From an uncultured Chryseobacterium sp. (GTDB lineage: Bacteria > Bacteroidota > Bacteroidia > Flavobacteriales > Weeksellaceae): 64,000 nt of DNA. A model generated the notes under the pieces. That model made no database searches, was not told the origin of the DNA, and saw only the letters and a program-made list of their open reading frames with translations. Each line of letters starts with the position of its first letter. Position 1 is the stretch's first letter. Position numbers and translations under genes: made by a program. The stretch is from NCBI GenBank assembly GCA_913778505.1, contig CAJYWD010000018.1, positions 1 to 64,000 of the forward strand, read 5' to 3'. Of the stretch, positions 15,507 through 24,524 are shown one piece after another.

Positions 15507-17414
15507 ATGAATTACGTTTCTGCAGAAAATCTTACCAAATCTTACGGCGTCAAAGTCTTATTTCAGAATATTAGTTTTAATGTAAACGAGGGCGACAAGA
15601 TTGCGATTGTTGCCAAAAACGGCAGCGGAAAATCCACACTTCTGAAAATCCTGATGGGAAAAGAGATTGCAGATAACGGAAATGTGGTGATTAATAAAGA
15701 TATCCAGGTGGTTTTGTTTGACCAGGAGATTGATTTTGATCCGAATCTCTCGATTGAAGAATTTATGATGACGCTCAATTCGCCGCCGATTCTGGCTTTG
15801 AAACAATATCATCATTCATTGATCTCTAATAATCCGGACGAGATGGAAAAGGCGATCGCCGACATGGAAATCCAGAAAGCGTGGGATTTGGAAAACGAAA
15901 TGAAGCAGATTCTGTCGCAGCTCAAAATTTCTGACCTGACGTTGAAAATGGGAACACTCTCCGGAGGTCAAATCAAAAGAGTGGCGCTCGCCAAGCTATT
16001 GACAGAAACCCGCGCGGAGCACCGGCACACACTTCTGATTATGGATGAGCCAACCAACCACCTGGATGTAGAAATGGTGGAATGGCTGGAAAATTATCTT
16101 AGCAAAGCGAAAATAACATTGCTTCTGGTAACGCACGACCGATATTTTCTGGATTCTGTCTGCGATATTATTTGGGAAATGGAAGACAAAAATCTCTACG
16201 TCCACAATGGTTCTTATGCGACTTACCTGGAAAATAAAATGATTCGGGAAGATAATCTGAATGCCACGATTGACAAAGCCAACAACCTTTACCGGAAAGA
16301 ACTGGAATGGATGCGCCGACAGCCGAAAGCCAGAACCACCAAATCCAAATCCAGAATTGATGCATTTTACGAAACCGAAAAAGTTGCCAAAACCGACACC
16401 AGGAAAGAAGGTCTGGAACTCGATTTCGAGATGAAACGGCTAGGAAATAAAATCCTGGAACTCAAAAATATCAGCAAAAGCTACGGTAATAATGCTTTGC
16501 TGAAAGACTTTTCTTACTCGTTTCAACGTGGTGAAAAAGTAGGAATTATAGGAAAAAATGGCGCAGGAAAATCAACATTGCTGAATATCATCCAAGGCTT
16601 TGAACCGAAAGATTCCGGAGATATTGAAACCGGAGAAACCATCAAATTCGGGTATTTTTCTCAGAAAGGATTGGCTTATAAAGAAGACGAACGCGTGATT
16701 GATTTCATCAGAGAAATCTCGGAAAATTTTCCGCTGGCGAATGGAAAGACCATTTCTGCCTCGCAATTCCTACGGTTATTTTTGTTCGATGACCAAACGC
16801 AATATTCCCCGATTTCCAAACTTTCCGGAGGCGAGAAAAGGCGCCTGCATCTGATGTACGTGCTGTATCAGAATCCTAATTTTCTGATTTTCGATGAGCC
16901 TACCAACGATTTGGACCTGCCGACATTGACGGTTTTGGAGAATTTTCTTCAGAATTTCCAGGGCAGTTTGATCATTGTGTCGCACGACCGTTATTTTATG
17001 GATCGGATTGTGGATCATGTTCTGGCTTTTGAAGGTGACGGAAAAATCAAGGATTTCGTAGGAAATTTCTCGGAATACAGAGAAAGCCGGAAATCTGAGG
17101 CTGTTCAGAAATCAGAAGAAAGAGAAAAGAATAAAGAACAAGGATTAGATTCAACAGCCAATAATCAGACATCAACTAATAATCAGCAACCGTTAACTAA
17201 GAAGAAATTGTCCTTCAAAGAACAGCGCGAGCTCGAAACCATTGAAAAAGAAATGCCCGAGCTGGAATTGCAGCGTTCTAAAATTCTGGAACAACTCAAT
17301 AATGAAACCGATTATGAGAAAATTTCCAAATTATCATCCGATCTAGAATCCCTTTCCGAAAAGCTCGAATCGCACGAAATGCGTTGGCTGGAATTACAGG
17401 AATTATTAAGCTGA
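15507..17414 (+). CDS. ABC-F family ATPase (Uup-like)
   Basis: A 635-residue soluble protein with two ABC domains and no membrane segments. Domain 1 has Walker A AKNGSGKST and signature LSGGQIKR; domain 2 has GKNGAGKST and LSGGEKRR; both have Walker B plus DEPTNHLD or DEPTNDLD. A charged linker (about 240-310) joins them, and the C-terminal 100 residues are a coiled coil (KKKLSFKEQRELETIEKEM), as in Uup. ABC-F proteins act on ribosomes; Uup also affects transposon excision and DNA structure. An upstream ATG at 15438 would add an unlike 23-residue leader. Confidence 0.9.
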   Translation: MNYVSAENLTKSYGVKVLFQNISFNVNEGDKIAIVAKNGSGKSTLLKILMGKEIADNGNVVINKDIQVVLFDQEIDFDPNLSIEEFMMTLNSPPILALKQYHHSLISNNPDEMEKAIADMEIQKAWDLENEMKQILSQLKISDLTLKMGTLSGGQIKRVALAKLLTETRAEHRHTLLIMDEPTNHLDVEMVEWLENYLSKAKITLLLVTHDRYFLDSVCDIIWEMEDKNLYVHNGSYATYLENKMIREDNLNATIDKANNLYRKELEWMRRQPKARTTKSKSRIDAFYETEKVAKTDTRKEGLELDFEMKRLGNKILELKNISKSYGNNALLKDFSYSFQRGEKVGIIGKNGAGKSTLLNIIQGFEPKDSGDIETGETIKFGYFSQKGLAYKEDERVIDFIREISENFPLANGKTISASQFLRLFLFDDQTQYSPISKLSGGEKRRLHLMYVLYQNPNFLIFDEPTNDLDLPTLTVLENFLQNFQGSLIIVSHDRYFMDRIVDHVLAFEGDGKIKDFVGNFSEYRESRKSEAVQKSEEREKNKEQGLDSTANNQTSTNNQQPLTKKKLSFKEQRELETIEKEMPELELQRSKILEQLNNETDYEKISKLSSDLESLSEKLESHEMRWLELQELLS

Positions 17415-17498
17415 CAAAAATCATAATTGTATATTACACTAAAAATCAAATATTTATGTAAGTTTACATAACTTTATTTAGAATTATTTAAAATAATA

Positions 17499-17529
17499 TT
17501 GGGAGATATTAACAGTTTCTATATTTTTG
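17499..17529 (+). promoter_or_regulatory. Promoter of the TonB-dependent receptor gene
   Basis: TTG at 17499-17501, a 20-nt spacer and TATTTTTG at 17522-17529 match the Bacteroidetes -33/-7 elements. The ATG lies 28 bp downstream. No clear Fur-type palindrome was identified. Confidence 0.75.
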
Positions 17530-17557
17530 CACTGTTTTTAACTATTCTAAATAAACT

Positions 17558-19819
17558 ATGAAAAGAAATGTTGTTGTATTAGGTGTCATTACATTATCTG
17601 TATTTGGCTATGGCCAAGAAAAGAAAACAGATTCTCTAAATGTAAGAACCATAGAAGATGTCAAGCTTCATAAAGCTGGAAATCCTAATAAGGCAAAAAC
17701 ATTCACAACAAAGTCAAATCTTGATGTGATGGAAAATCCGCAGGCCACCGCTATCGTCACGCACGAAATCATAGAACAGCAACAGGCTCAGCAACTTTCT
17801 GATGTCGTGAGAAATGTCAACGGGATGTATATTACTTCCGCAAGAGGTGGTTCTCAGGACAGTTTCGGTGCGAGAGGTTACACTTTTGGTAATGAGAATA
17901 TCTACAAAAATGGTGCTCGTGTCAATAGCGGTATTTTCCCGGAAGTTTCGGGAATGGAAAGAGTAGAAGTTCTGAAAGGTGGTGCTGCCATCCTCTACGG
18001 AAATGTAGCACCAGGCGGAATCATTAACATGATTACCAAAAAACCGTTGTTTTATCAAGGAGGAAATATTACCTTGAGTGCAGGAAGCTGGGACAATTAT
18101 AAAGTAACTCTGGACTTTTACGACGCTCTTTCAAAAAGTTCCGCATTCCGTGTTAATGGTTCTTTTGAAGACAAAGGCAGTTTCCGTGATAATGTAACTT
18201 CTCAAAAATACTATTTCAACCCGAGTTTTCTTTTTAACATCTCGGACAAAACACAATTAATCGTTGAGGGTGATTACCTGAAAAATTATTTCACACCGGA
18301 TTTTGGAATTGGAACACTGGTTCTTGATACAAAAACTTCCAGATCAGTAATCAACGATTTGCTGGACATTCGTAAAAATGCTGGTGTTGATTTTCAATAT
18401 CAGAATGCACAAATGGCAACAAGCACAGTGACATTAAATCATCAAATCAACAATAACTGGAACTTAAATGTTATTGGTTCTTATCAAAATTACTCGAAAG
18501 ATTTTTTTGGTAATGAAAGAATGCAGTGGAATTTGCAACCTGGCAATGGTTCTTACCTCTGGAGCAGAAGTATGACAAGAACTTATAATGAACAGAATTA
18601 TGGTTCTGTACAGGCAAATTTAAACGGGGAGTTCAGTACCGGAAAAGTAAAACATAAACTGCTTTTTGGTGCTGACGCAGATTATCTTCAGTCAGACAAT
18701 TATACTTATTATCTTCAGAAGCAGGACGGTTCTTGGGCTGGTGGCTCTGTTATTTATGGTACCAATGGTGACAATGCAACCACCGCAACTATTAATCTTA
18801 ATAATGAAAACTCTTGGGCCAGCGGTTACGAACCGGCCACTGTAAAGAAAGATCTGACAAGAACACCTACAAGACGAGTTGGTGTTTACATTCAGGATTT
18901 GGTCTCAATCACAGAAAAATTAAAAGTTCTGGCGGGTATCCGATGGTCTTACCTGGAGAACATGAAGCCTTTAAAAACGACTTATAAATTTGGTACAACT
19001 CCATATAAAAAAGAAGACGTTACCGGTGACATGAGTAAAAATGCCTTTTCTCCAAGATTGGGATTGGTTTATCAATGGGATGAAAGTTTTATGACCTTTG
19101 CGAGTTATACTAATTCATTCATTCCAAATACAGGAATTGATATTAATGATAAATCGTTGGACCCATCTATTGTAGATCAATGGGAATTGGGATTGAAGAA
19201 AAATTTATTTTCTAATACTTTAGCTTTTAACGCAACGGTATATCAGATTGACAACAGCAATCTTGCACAAATGGCCGCATTTGACAAATTCGGAAAAGTT
19301 AATACCAATACCAATGTAAAGGAATTGACCGGTAAAACCCGAAGCCGTGGTGTGGAAGTAGATATTACCGGAAATCCCTTGGCTAATCTCTCCATTATTG
19401 CCGGATATTCTTATAATCACATGACATATCTTGATACTCCTAATACAGACGGAAGTTTCATAGAAGGTGAAAGAATTGTAAGAACACCGCTTAATACTGC
19501 CAATGCATCCGTATTTTATACATTTGACAGGTATGTTAAAGGATTGAGGATCGGGGCTACTGCTTTCTACACAGGTAACAGATTCGGAGGATGGAATAAC
19601 CAGAAAGATGCCAACGGAAATCAGAAAACGGACAGGATGATACCGCTAGCAGATTTTACTCAAGTCGATTTCAGTGTGGCTTATCAATTCAAAAAATTCC
19701 TTATCCAGGGAAAATTGGGTAACGCATTCAACGTGTTGAACTATAACGTTCATGAGAATTACTCTGTAAATCCTATTATGCCGAGAAACGTTTACGTAAC
19801 GCTGAGCTATAAACTTTAA
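17558..19819 (+). CDS. TonB-dependent siderophore receptor
   Basis: A 753-residue outer-membrane receptor with a signal peptide (about 1-19). The plug domain (about 60-165) contains NPQATAIVTHEIIEQQQAQQ, GMYITSARGGSQDSFGARG and VEVLKGGAAILYGNVAPGG, typical of ferric-siderophore receptors. The rest is a 22-strand barrel ending in alternating strands NVYVTLSYKL. Unlike SusC proteins it lacks the carboxypeptidase-regulatory extension, and no SusD partner is present. The next gene, a PepSY membrane protein, supports iron uptake, since PepSY proteins can act in ferric-siderophore reduction. The exact siderophore is unknown. Confidence 0.9.
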   Translation: MKRNVVVLGVITLSVFGYGQEKKTDSLNVRTIEDVKLHKAGNPNKAKTFTTKSNLDVMENPQATAIVTHEIIEQQQAQQLSDVVRNVNGMYITSARGGSQDSFGARGYTFGNENIYKNGARVNSGIFPEVSGMERVEVLKGGAAILYGNVAPGGIINMITKKPLFYQGGNITLSAGSWDNYKVTLDFYDALSKSSAFRVNGSFEDKGSFRDNVTSQKYYFNPSFLFNISDKTQLIVEGDYLKNYFTPDFGIGTLVLDTKTSRSVINDLLDIRKNAGVDFQYQNAQMATSTVTLNHQINNNWNLNVIGSYQNYSKDFFGNERMQWNLQPGNGSYLWSRSMTRTYNEQNYGSVQANLNGEFSTGKVKHKLLFGADADYLQSDNYTYYLQKQDGSWAGGSVIYGTNGDNATTATINLNNENSWASGYEPATVKKDLTRTPTRRVGVYIQDLVSITEKLKVLAGIRWSYLENMKPLKTTYKFGTTPYKKEDVTGDMSKNAFSPRLGLVYQWDESFMTFASYTNSFIPNTGIDINDKSLDPSIVDQWELGLKKNLFSNTLAFNATVYQIDNSNLAQMAAFDKFGKVNTNTNVKELTGKTRSRGVEVDITGNPLANLSIIAGYSYNHMTYLDTPNTDGSFIEGERIVRTPLNTANASVFYTFDRYVKGLRIGATAFYTGNRFGGWNNQKDANGNQKTDRMIPLADFTQVDFSVAYQFKKFLIQGKLGNAFNVLNYNVHENYSVNPIMPRNVYVTLSYKL

Positions 19820-19848
19820 TAAAAATATCAAATCAAATTTCTAAAAAT

Positions 19849-19883
19849 AAAAGTGGAGTCATACATTTGTCTCCACTTTTCAG
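19849..19883 (+). terminator. Hairpin between receptor and PepSY gene
   Basis: AAAAGTGGAG pairs exactly with CTCCACTTTT around a 12-nt loop. The T-run is only four, so it may attenuate rather than stop transcription into the PepSY gene. Confidence 0.6.
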
Positions 19884-19902
19884 ATTAAAAAAACAATAGA
19901 CA

Positions 19903-20418
19903 ATGGACAGAATTAAGGACACAAGAAGTTTTATGAGAATTGTACACCGCTACCTGGGATACTTCCTGGCCGGCATTATGGCGGTCTATGCCATCAGCGG
20001 AGTTTTGCTGGTGTACAGAGATACCGGTTTTCTGAAGAAGGAAAAAAGCTACGAAAAGACATTCCAGGCTAATCTGGATGAGAAGAAACTGGGCAAGGAA
20101 ATTAAAATCAAAGGCTTTGAGGTGGAGAAGACAGAAGGCGATGTGATGTATTTCAAACAGGGAACTTACAACATCAAAACCGGTGAAGCCAAGTATAAGA
20201 AGAAAGAATTGCCTTACGTATTGGATAAAATGACCAAACTGCACAAAGCACAGTCCAAAGACACACTGTCTCCGCTGAATACGTTTTTCGGGGTATCATT
20301 ATTCTTCTTTGTGATTTCTAGTTTCTGGATGTTCAATCCTAAGACCAAAGCTTTCAAACGTGGGATGGTTTTTACAGCGATTGGTTTGCTGGTTGCTTTG
20401 ATTTTGACTTTCCTATAA
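19903..20418 (+). CDS. PepSY-associated membrane protein
   Basis: A 171-residue membrane protein. It has an N-terminal segment (about 17-36, YLGYFLAGIMAVYAISGVLL), a periplasmic PepSY-like section (KEIKIKGFEVEKTEGDVMYFKQGTYNIKTGEA), then two C-terminal membrane segments (about 125-142 and 153-170). The motif HRYLGY at the start and LHKAQSKDTLSPLNTFFGVSL are typical of PepSY-TM proteins, which help move electrons or handle siderophores. It lies 83 bp after the receptor. Confidence 0.82.
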   Translation: MDRIKDTRSFMRIVHRYLGYFLAGIMAVYAISGVLLVYRDTGFLKKEKSYEKTFQANLDEKKLGKEIKIKGFEVEKTEGDVMYFKQGTYNIKTGEAKYKKKELPYVLDKMTKLHKAQSKDTLSPLNTFFGVSLFFFVISSFWMFNPKTKAFKRGMVFTAIGLLVALILTFL

Positions 20419-20467
20419 TCGCTTAAAGAATATTCTGATTTGAGAATCGGGAAGAAAGAATAATCAA

Positions 20468-20500
20468 TTACGGCCGGCGTTTTATAAATGCCGGCCGTAA
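20468..20500. terminator. Perfect 11-bp GC-rich inverted repeat after the PepSY gene
   Basis: TTACGGCCGGC and GCCGGCCGTAA pair perfectly around an 11-nt loop (GTTTTATAAAT), followed by TTTTAC. It can act as a terminator for the PepSY gene. Its loop is the first unit of the 21-bp array described next. Confidence 0.55.
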
Positions 20501-20574
20501 TTTTACAAATACCATCGGCAGTTTTATAAATTTCTACACAAGTTTTATGAATGACATCAGGAGTTTTAAAAACA
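20479..20574. repeat. Five-unit tandem array with an exact 21-bp period
   Basis: GTTTTATAAAT-like cores start at 20479, 20500, 20521, 20542 and 20563, each exactly 21 bp apart. The unit is a conserved first half (GTTTTAtaAAt) and a diverged second half. The array sits in the 202-bp gap between the PepSY stop and the stop of the convergent TSUP gene. No open frame is seen. Confidence 0.75.
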
Positions 20575-20620
20575 AGGTATCTACTTTGAAAAAATGCTAT
20601 TTAATATCTCACAATATCAA

Positions 20621-21913
20621 TTAAATCAAATGAAAGGCTTTTAATAGAACATTAAGGCTCCAGATAATTACTATCGCTCCAACACCGATAAACATCGCTT
20701 TTAGCGGGAGTTTTCCGGCTAATTTTGCGGCAATAGGCGCTGCCAAAACACCACCGAGAATCAAAGCGGCGATGAGTTGCCAATGGCTGATGCCGATGAC
20801 GGAGAAGAATGTGAGCGCACTGGCCAGCGTGACGAAAAACTCAGTTAAACTCACGGTTCCGATGATGTAGCGCGGTGTTTTTCCTTTTGAAATCAGAGTT
20901 GAGGTTACTAATGGTCCCCAGCCACCGCCGCCGAAAGAATCCAGGAATCCGCCTGCACCAGCCAGCCACCCGACTCTTTTGGTTTTTTTACGCTTCTTGT
21001 TTTTCTTAAAAGCATTGAACAAAATTCTGATTCCAAGAATGAATGTGTATGTTGCCAGAATCGGTTTGATGATCCCAGCATATTTTTCTCCGAAATGAGC
21101 TAACAGCAAAGCTCCTAGAACAGCACCGATAACGCCCGGAATCAAGATATTTTTAAATAATTTTTTATTAATATTCCCGAATTTGTAATGGCTGAAACCA
21201 GACGCGCCGCTGGAAAACATCTCTGCAGTGTGGATGCTGCTGCTGATGGCTGGCAGCGGAATCCCGACGTACAGCAGCGCAGCGGTGCAGGTCACGCCGT
21301 AGCCCATGCCCAGTGCGCCGTCTATTAACTGCGCTACAAAACCAACCAGGAACAGCCAGAAAAACCGTTCATCGGTATTTTGATTGAGATAATCGTAAGC
21401 CAGATGCAAGTCTTTGAATCCAATGTAAAACGATGAAATGTTACCAACCAACAAGGTGACAAAAGCCAGAAAAAAGAGTGTGGCAATTCGTCGCCACTTT
21501 TTTTCACCATTGATGATAAAAAGCGATTTCCTGTCCTCACCGTCATGGATTCCCCGAAAGAAAAAATCCCGATCAGCAGGAAGAATTGGCGCAAAATACA
21601 AATTCTTTCTTTCCTTGATTTTATTGATAATGAGCTGGTCCTGAGCAGGATCTTCCGTGGCCACGATGAACAAATCTGCCAGCTCCAGATAAACATCATC
21701 AAAATCTTCGTTAATAATCCTGACCGAGGTATTCTCCAGCAACAGGTTTTTGATATCATCAGACAATCGCCTGGCCAGAATGCTGATTTGGGCATCCGGA
21801 ATATTCTGCATCAGATCATTGAGTTGTTCGGATGCCAGCTTTCCGCCACCAACGATCAGGATTCTGTTGGCAGCTGCATTGATGAAAACCGGAAGTGAGA
21901 TTTTGGATGTCAA
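20621..21913 (-). CDS. Fusion of CysG-like Rossmann domain and TauE/SafE (TSUP) permease
   Basis: A 430-residue protein. Residues 1-145 look like the N-terminal half of siroheme synthase (precorrin-2 dehydrogenase/ferrochelatase): ISLPVFINAAANRILIVGGGKLA with the NAD-binding GGG, then DLFIVATEDPAQDQLIINKI and DRDFFFRG. Residues 150-430 are a TSUP-type transporter with about eight membrane segments (FLVGFVAQLIDGALGMGYG, GGFLDSFGGGGWGPLVTS). It is the last gene of the cys operon, 16 bp after cysN. Likely roles are sulfite or sulfate transport linked to siroheme or redox sensing; the first domain may be regulatory only. Confidence 0.85.
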   Translation of the reverse strand: MTSKISLPVFINAAANRILIVGGGKLASEQLNDLMQNIPDAQISILARRLSDDIKNLLLENTSVRIINEDFDDVYLELADLFIVATEDPAQDQLIINKIKERKNLYFAPILPADRDFFFRGIHDGEDRKSLFIINGEKKWRRIATLFFLAFVTLLVGNISSFYIGFKDLHLAYDYLNQNTDERFFWLFLVGFVAQLIDGALGMGYGVTCTAALLYVGIPLPAISSSIHTAEMFSSGASGFSHYKFGNINKKLFKNILIPGVIGAVLGALLLAHFGEKYAGIIKPILATYTFILGIRILFNAFKKNKKRKKTKRVGWLAGAGGFLDSFGGGGWGPLVTSTLISKGKTPRYIIGTVSLTEFFVTLASALTFFSVIGISHWQLIAALILGGVLAAPIAAKLAGKLPLKAMFIGVGAIVIIWSLNVLLKAFHLI

Positions 21914-21929
21914 GGCTGGTAGTTTTGAA

Positions 21930-23168
21930 TTATTGAATCAATCCTGCACCCACCGTTACAAAACTCGATTCATCAATAAAGATGATGCCACCATTGGAAG
22001 CCAGATCTTTGTAAGAATCATAAGCCAATGGTTTTGCAGTTTTAAGCTTCAGCTTTACAATTTCATTGAGAGAAACCTGCTCCACTTCTTGTTTCTCCAG
22101 CGTATTGACATCCAGTTTATATTCAATTTCCTTAATGACACCTTTAACTTGTGTTGTGTTGTTCTGAATGAGATATTTTGATCCTGATTTCAGCGGCTTC
22201 TCGCCCATCCAGCAAACCAGAACTTCAATTTCCTGCTCTACTTTCGGAAGGTCATCGGATTTTACAATCAGGTCGCCACGGCTGATATCGACATCATCTT
22301 CCAAATGCAATATCACGCTTTGAGGTGCAAATGCTTCTTGCACTTTATCCTGATTGATCTCAATGGCTGAGATCTTACTTTCTGTTCCGGAAGGCAAGAC
22401 TGTCACGGAATCTCCGACCTTGTAAATCCCGCTGGTGATTTTCCCGGCATAGCCACGGTAATCGTGAAGATCATCGGTCTGAGGGCGAATCACATACTGA
22501 ACAGGGAATCTTGCTTTGTCCAGATTAATACTATTTTCCACTTCTACAGATTCCAGATAGTCCAACAAAGTTTTTTCTGTGTACCAATTGAGGTTTTGAG
22601 ATTTTTCTACGATATTGTCTCCTTTCAACGCTGAAATAGGAATATAAACGACGTTATTCAAAGACAACTGTTCTGCCATTTTTGAATACTCGCTTTTGAT
22701 CTGCTCGAAAATCGCTTCGGAATAATCAACCAAATCCAGCTTGTTAATGGCTACTACAACATTGGGAATGTTGAGCAGTGACGCAATAATCGAATGTCTT
22801 TTGGTCTGCTCAATGATGCCGTTTCGGGCGTCAATCAGGATGATAATCAAATCGGAATTGCTGGCTCCTGTAATCATGTTCCTGGTGTACTGAACATGTC
22901 CCGGCGCATCTGCAATGATGAATTTCCGTTTCGGAGTCGAGAAATATTTGTATGCCACATCAATGGTGATGCCTTGTTCACGTTCGGCTCTCAGGCCATC
23001 GGTGAGCAAAGCCAGATCCAGTTCGCCGTCATTTTTGAATTTGCTGGCGCGTTCTACGGCTTCCAATTGGTCTATCAGAATATTTTTGCTGTCGTATAAT
23101 AACCTGCCTATCAGTGTGCTTTTTCCGTCGTCTACACTTCCGGCAGTGATGAATCTTAGTATGTCCAT
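21930..23168 (-). CDS. cysN: Sulfate adenylyltransferase subunit 1 (GTPase)
   Basis: A 412-residue translation-factor GTPase that couples GTP hydrolysis to APS synthesis by CysD. GTPase motifs: AGSVDDGKST (9-18), GIT (66-68), DAPGH (87-91) and NKLD (142-145). Two beta-barrel domains follow. It lacks an APS kinase (CysC) extension, in line with the APS-type reductase cysH in the same operon, so sulfate is probably reduced directly from APS. A 292-bp gap with a dispersed repeat separates it from cysD. Confidence 0.93.
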   Translation of the reverse strand: MDILRFITAGSVDDGKSTLIGRLLYDSKNILIDQLEAVERASKFKNDGELDLALLTDGLRAEREQGITIDVAYKYFSTPKRKFIIADAPGHVQYTRNMITGASNSDLIIILIDARNGIIEQTKRHSIIASLLNIPNVVVAINKLDLVDYSEAIFEQIKSEYSKMAEQLSLNNVVYIPISALKGDNIVEKSQNLNWYTEKTLLDYLESVEVENSINLDKARFPVQYVIRPQTDDLHDYRGYAGKITSGIYKVGDSVTVLPSGTESKISAIEINQDKVQEAFAPQSVILHLEDDVDISRGDLIVKSDDLPKVEQEIEVLVCWMGEKPLKSGSKYLIQNNTTQVKGVIKEIEYKLDVNTLEKQEVEQVSLNEIVKLKLKTAKPLAYDSYKDLASNGGIIFIDESSFVTVGAGLIQ

Positions 23169-23243
23169 TTTAGTTGTCAGTTGATGGTTGATGATTGATA
23201 GTTGTTAGTTTTTGGCCACTATGATTTTGGTGGAATTGCTCCA

Positions 23244-23366
23244 TAGCCCTGATGGAAGCGGCATCCTTTTTTGTTATTGCGATTGCTGAAAAATTCCAAC
23301 AGATTGCCTCACTTAATTCGCAATGACAAAAAAGATACAGCGGACAGCAGGTTCCCGGCTCCAAAT
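23244..23366. repeat. Dispersed REP-like element, copy 2
   Basis: It starts AGCCCTGATGGAAGCGGCAT, has CCTTTTTTGT on the left arm and GACAAAAAAGATACAGCGGA on the right, and ends GGTTCCCGGCTCC. It is related to the copies at 2043 and 51776 but diverged in the centre. It sits inside the cys operon between cysD and cysN; the rest of that gap is simple TTGATGATTGATAG-type filler. Confidence 0.7.
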
Positions 23367-23460
23367 TCTATCAATGATAATTGATGAGCGATAAATGATC
23401 AATGATTCAGAAAAACTTTTTCCATTTCCATCATTCATCATTTATCGCTCATCATTAATA

Positions 23461-24369
23461 TTAAAAGTATCCCGCTTTTTTGCGGTCTTCCATGGCGGCT
23501 TCGGAGGTTCTGTCATCTATTCTGGTTTCGCCCCGTTCGCTGGTTTTGGTGGTGATGATTTCGGCAATCACCTGTTCCAGATTGGTTGCTTCCGATAGCA
23601 CTGCTGCAGTGCAAGTCATATCGCCCACCGTTCTGTAGCGGACTTTTTCCGTGGTTACAATGTCGCCTTCATCCAGATTCACAAATTCATTCATGGCGAT
23701 GAATTGATTATCGAGATTGAGAACTTTGCGCTCGTGCGAGAAGTAGATCGAAGGTAACTGGATGTTCTCTTTCAAGATGTAGTTCCAGACATCCAATTCT
23801 GTCCAGTTGCTGATAGGGAAAGCTCTTACCTGCTCGCCTTTATGAATTTTTCCGTTGTAGGTATTCCACAATTCAGGACGTTGAAGTTTTGGATCCCATT
23901 GTCCGAAATCATCACGGACAGAGAAAATACGTTCCTTGGCTCTCGCTTTTTCCTCGTCGCGTCTTCCGCCACCTATGCAGCAATCGAATTCGAATTCTTC
24001 TATTGTATCCAAAAGGGTAAAAGTCTGCAAGGCATTTCTGCTCGGCAACTTACCTTTTGGCTCCCGAAGACCTTTTTCCCGGATGGTGTCTTCCACTTTT
24101 CTAACGATAAGTTTTTCGCCGATTTTTCCTGCCAGTTGATCCCGAAATTCCAGAACTTCCGGAAAATTATGCCCCGTATCAATGTGAACTAACGGAAAGG
24201 GAAATTTCCCCGGTCTAAAAGCTTTCAGTGCGAGATGAACCAGCGTGATGCTGTCCTTTCCTCCGCTGAAAAGCAATGCAGGACGCTCGAACTGACCGGC
24301 AACTTCACGAAAGATATGGATGGCTTCGGACTCTAACTGCTCTAGGTAATCCAAATGGTATTTTGACAT
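23461..24369 (-). CDS. cysD: Sulfate adenylyltransferase subunit 2
   Basis: A 302-residue ATP-pyrophosphatase-fold enzyme that makes adenylyl sulfate from ATP and sulfate with CysN. The PP-loop SGGKDS (about 34-39) and the conserved RRDEEKARAKERIFS segment (near 146) are present, as is the family C-terminus RIDDRTSEAAMEDRKKAGYF. The length is standard. Second gene of the operon cysH-cysD-cysN-TSUP. Confidence 0.95.
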   Translation of the reverse strand: MSKYHLDYLEQLESEAIHIFREVAGQFERPALLFSGGKDSITLVHLALKAFRPGKFPFPLVHIDTGHNFPEVLEFRDQLAGKIGEKLIVRKVEDTIREKGLREPKGKLPSRNALQTFTLLDTIEEFEFDCCIGGGRRDEEKARAKERIFSVRDDFGQWDPKLQRPELWNTYNGKIHKGEQVRAFPISNWTELDVWNYILKENIQLPSIYFSHERKVLNLDNQFIAMNEFVNLDEGDIVTTEKVRYRTVGDMTCTAAVLSEATNLEQVIAEIITTKTSERGETRIDDRTSEAAMEDRKKAGYF

Positions 24370-24408
24370 TTTAATCTTACTTATTAATTATTTATTGCTT
24401 TTGCTGTA

Positions 24409-24500
24409 ATTCAAAAATTTTAACACAATGCTCACAAAGATTTTTTGAAACTAAATTCTTACTAAGGTTCACAAAGGCGCTAACGCTTATATAAGATAAA
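24409..24500. repeat. Degenerate intergenic repeat between cysH and cysD
   Basis: CACAAAGATTTTTTGAAACT and TTCACAAAGGCGCTAACGCT resemble the block at 1858-1981. An apparent 65-codon minus-strand frame here overlaps the cysH end and looks spurious. Confidence 0.4.
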
Positions 24501-24524
24501 ATTTCCTTTCCGGATTTTGAAATA

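Noticed and set aside
20479-20574. CRISPR array
   Set aside because: Repeat cores are only about 11 bp with 10-bp variable halves and 21-bp period, there are no cas genes, and repeat/spacer lengths do not fit any CRISPR type.
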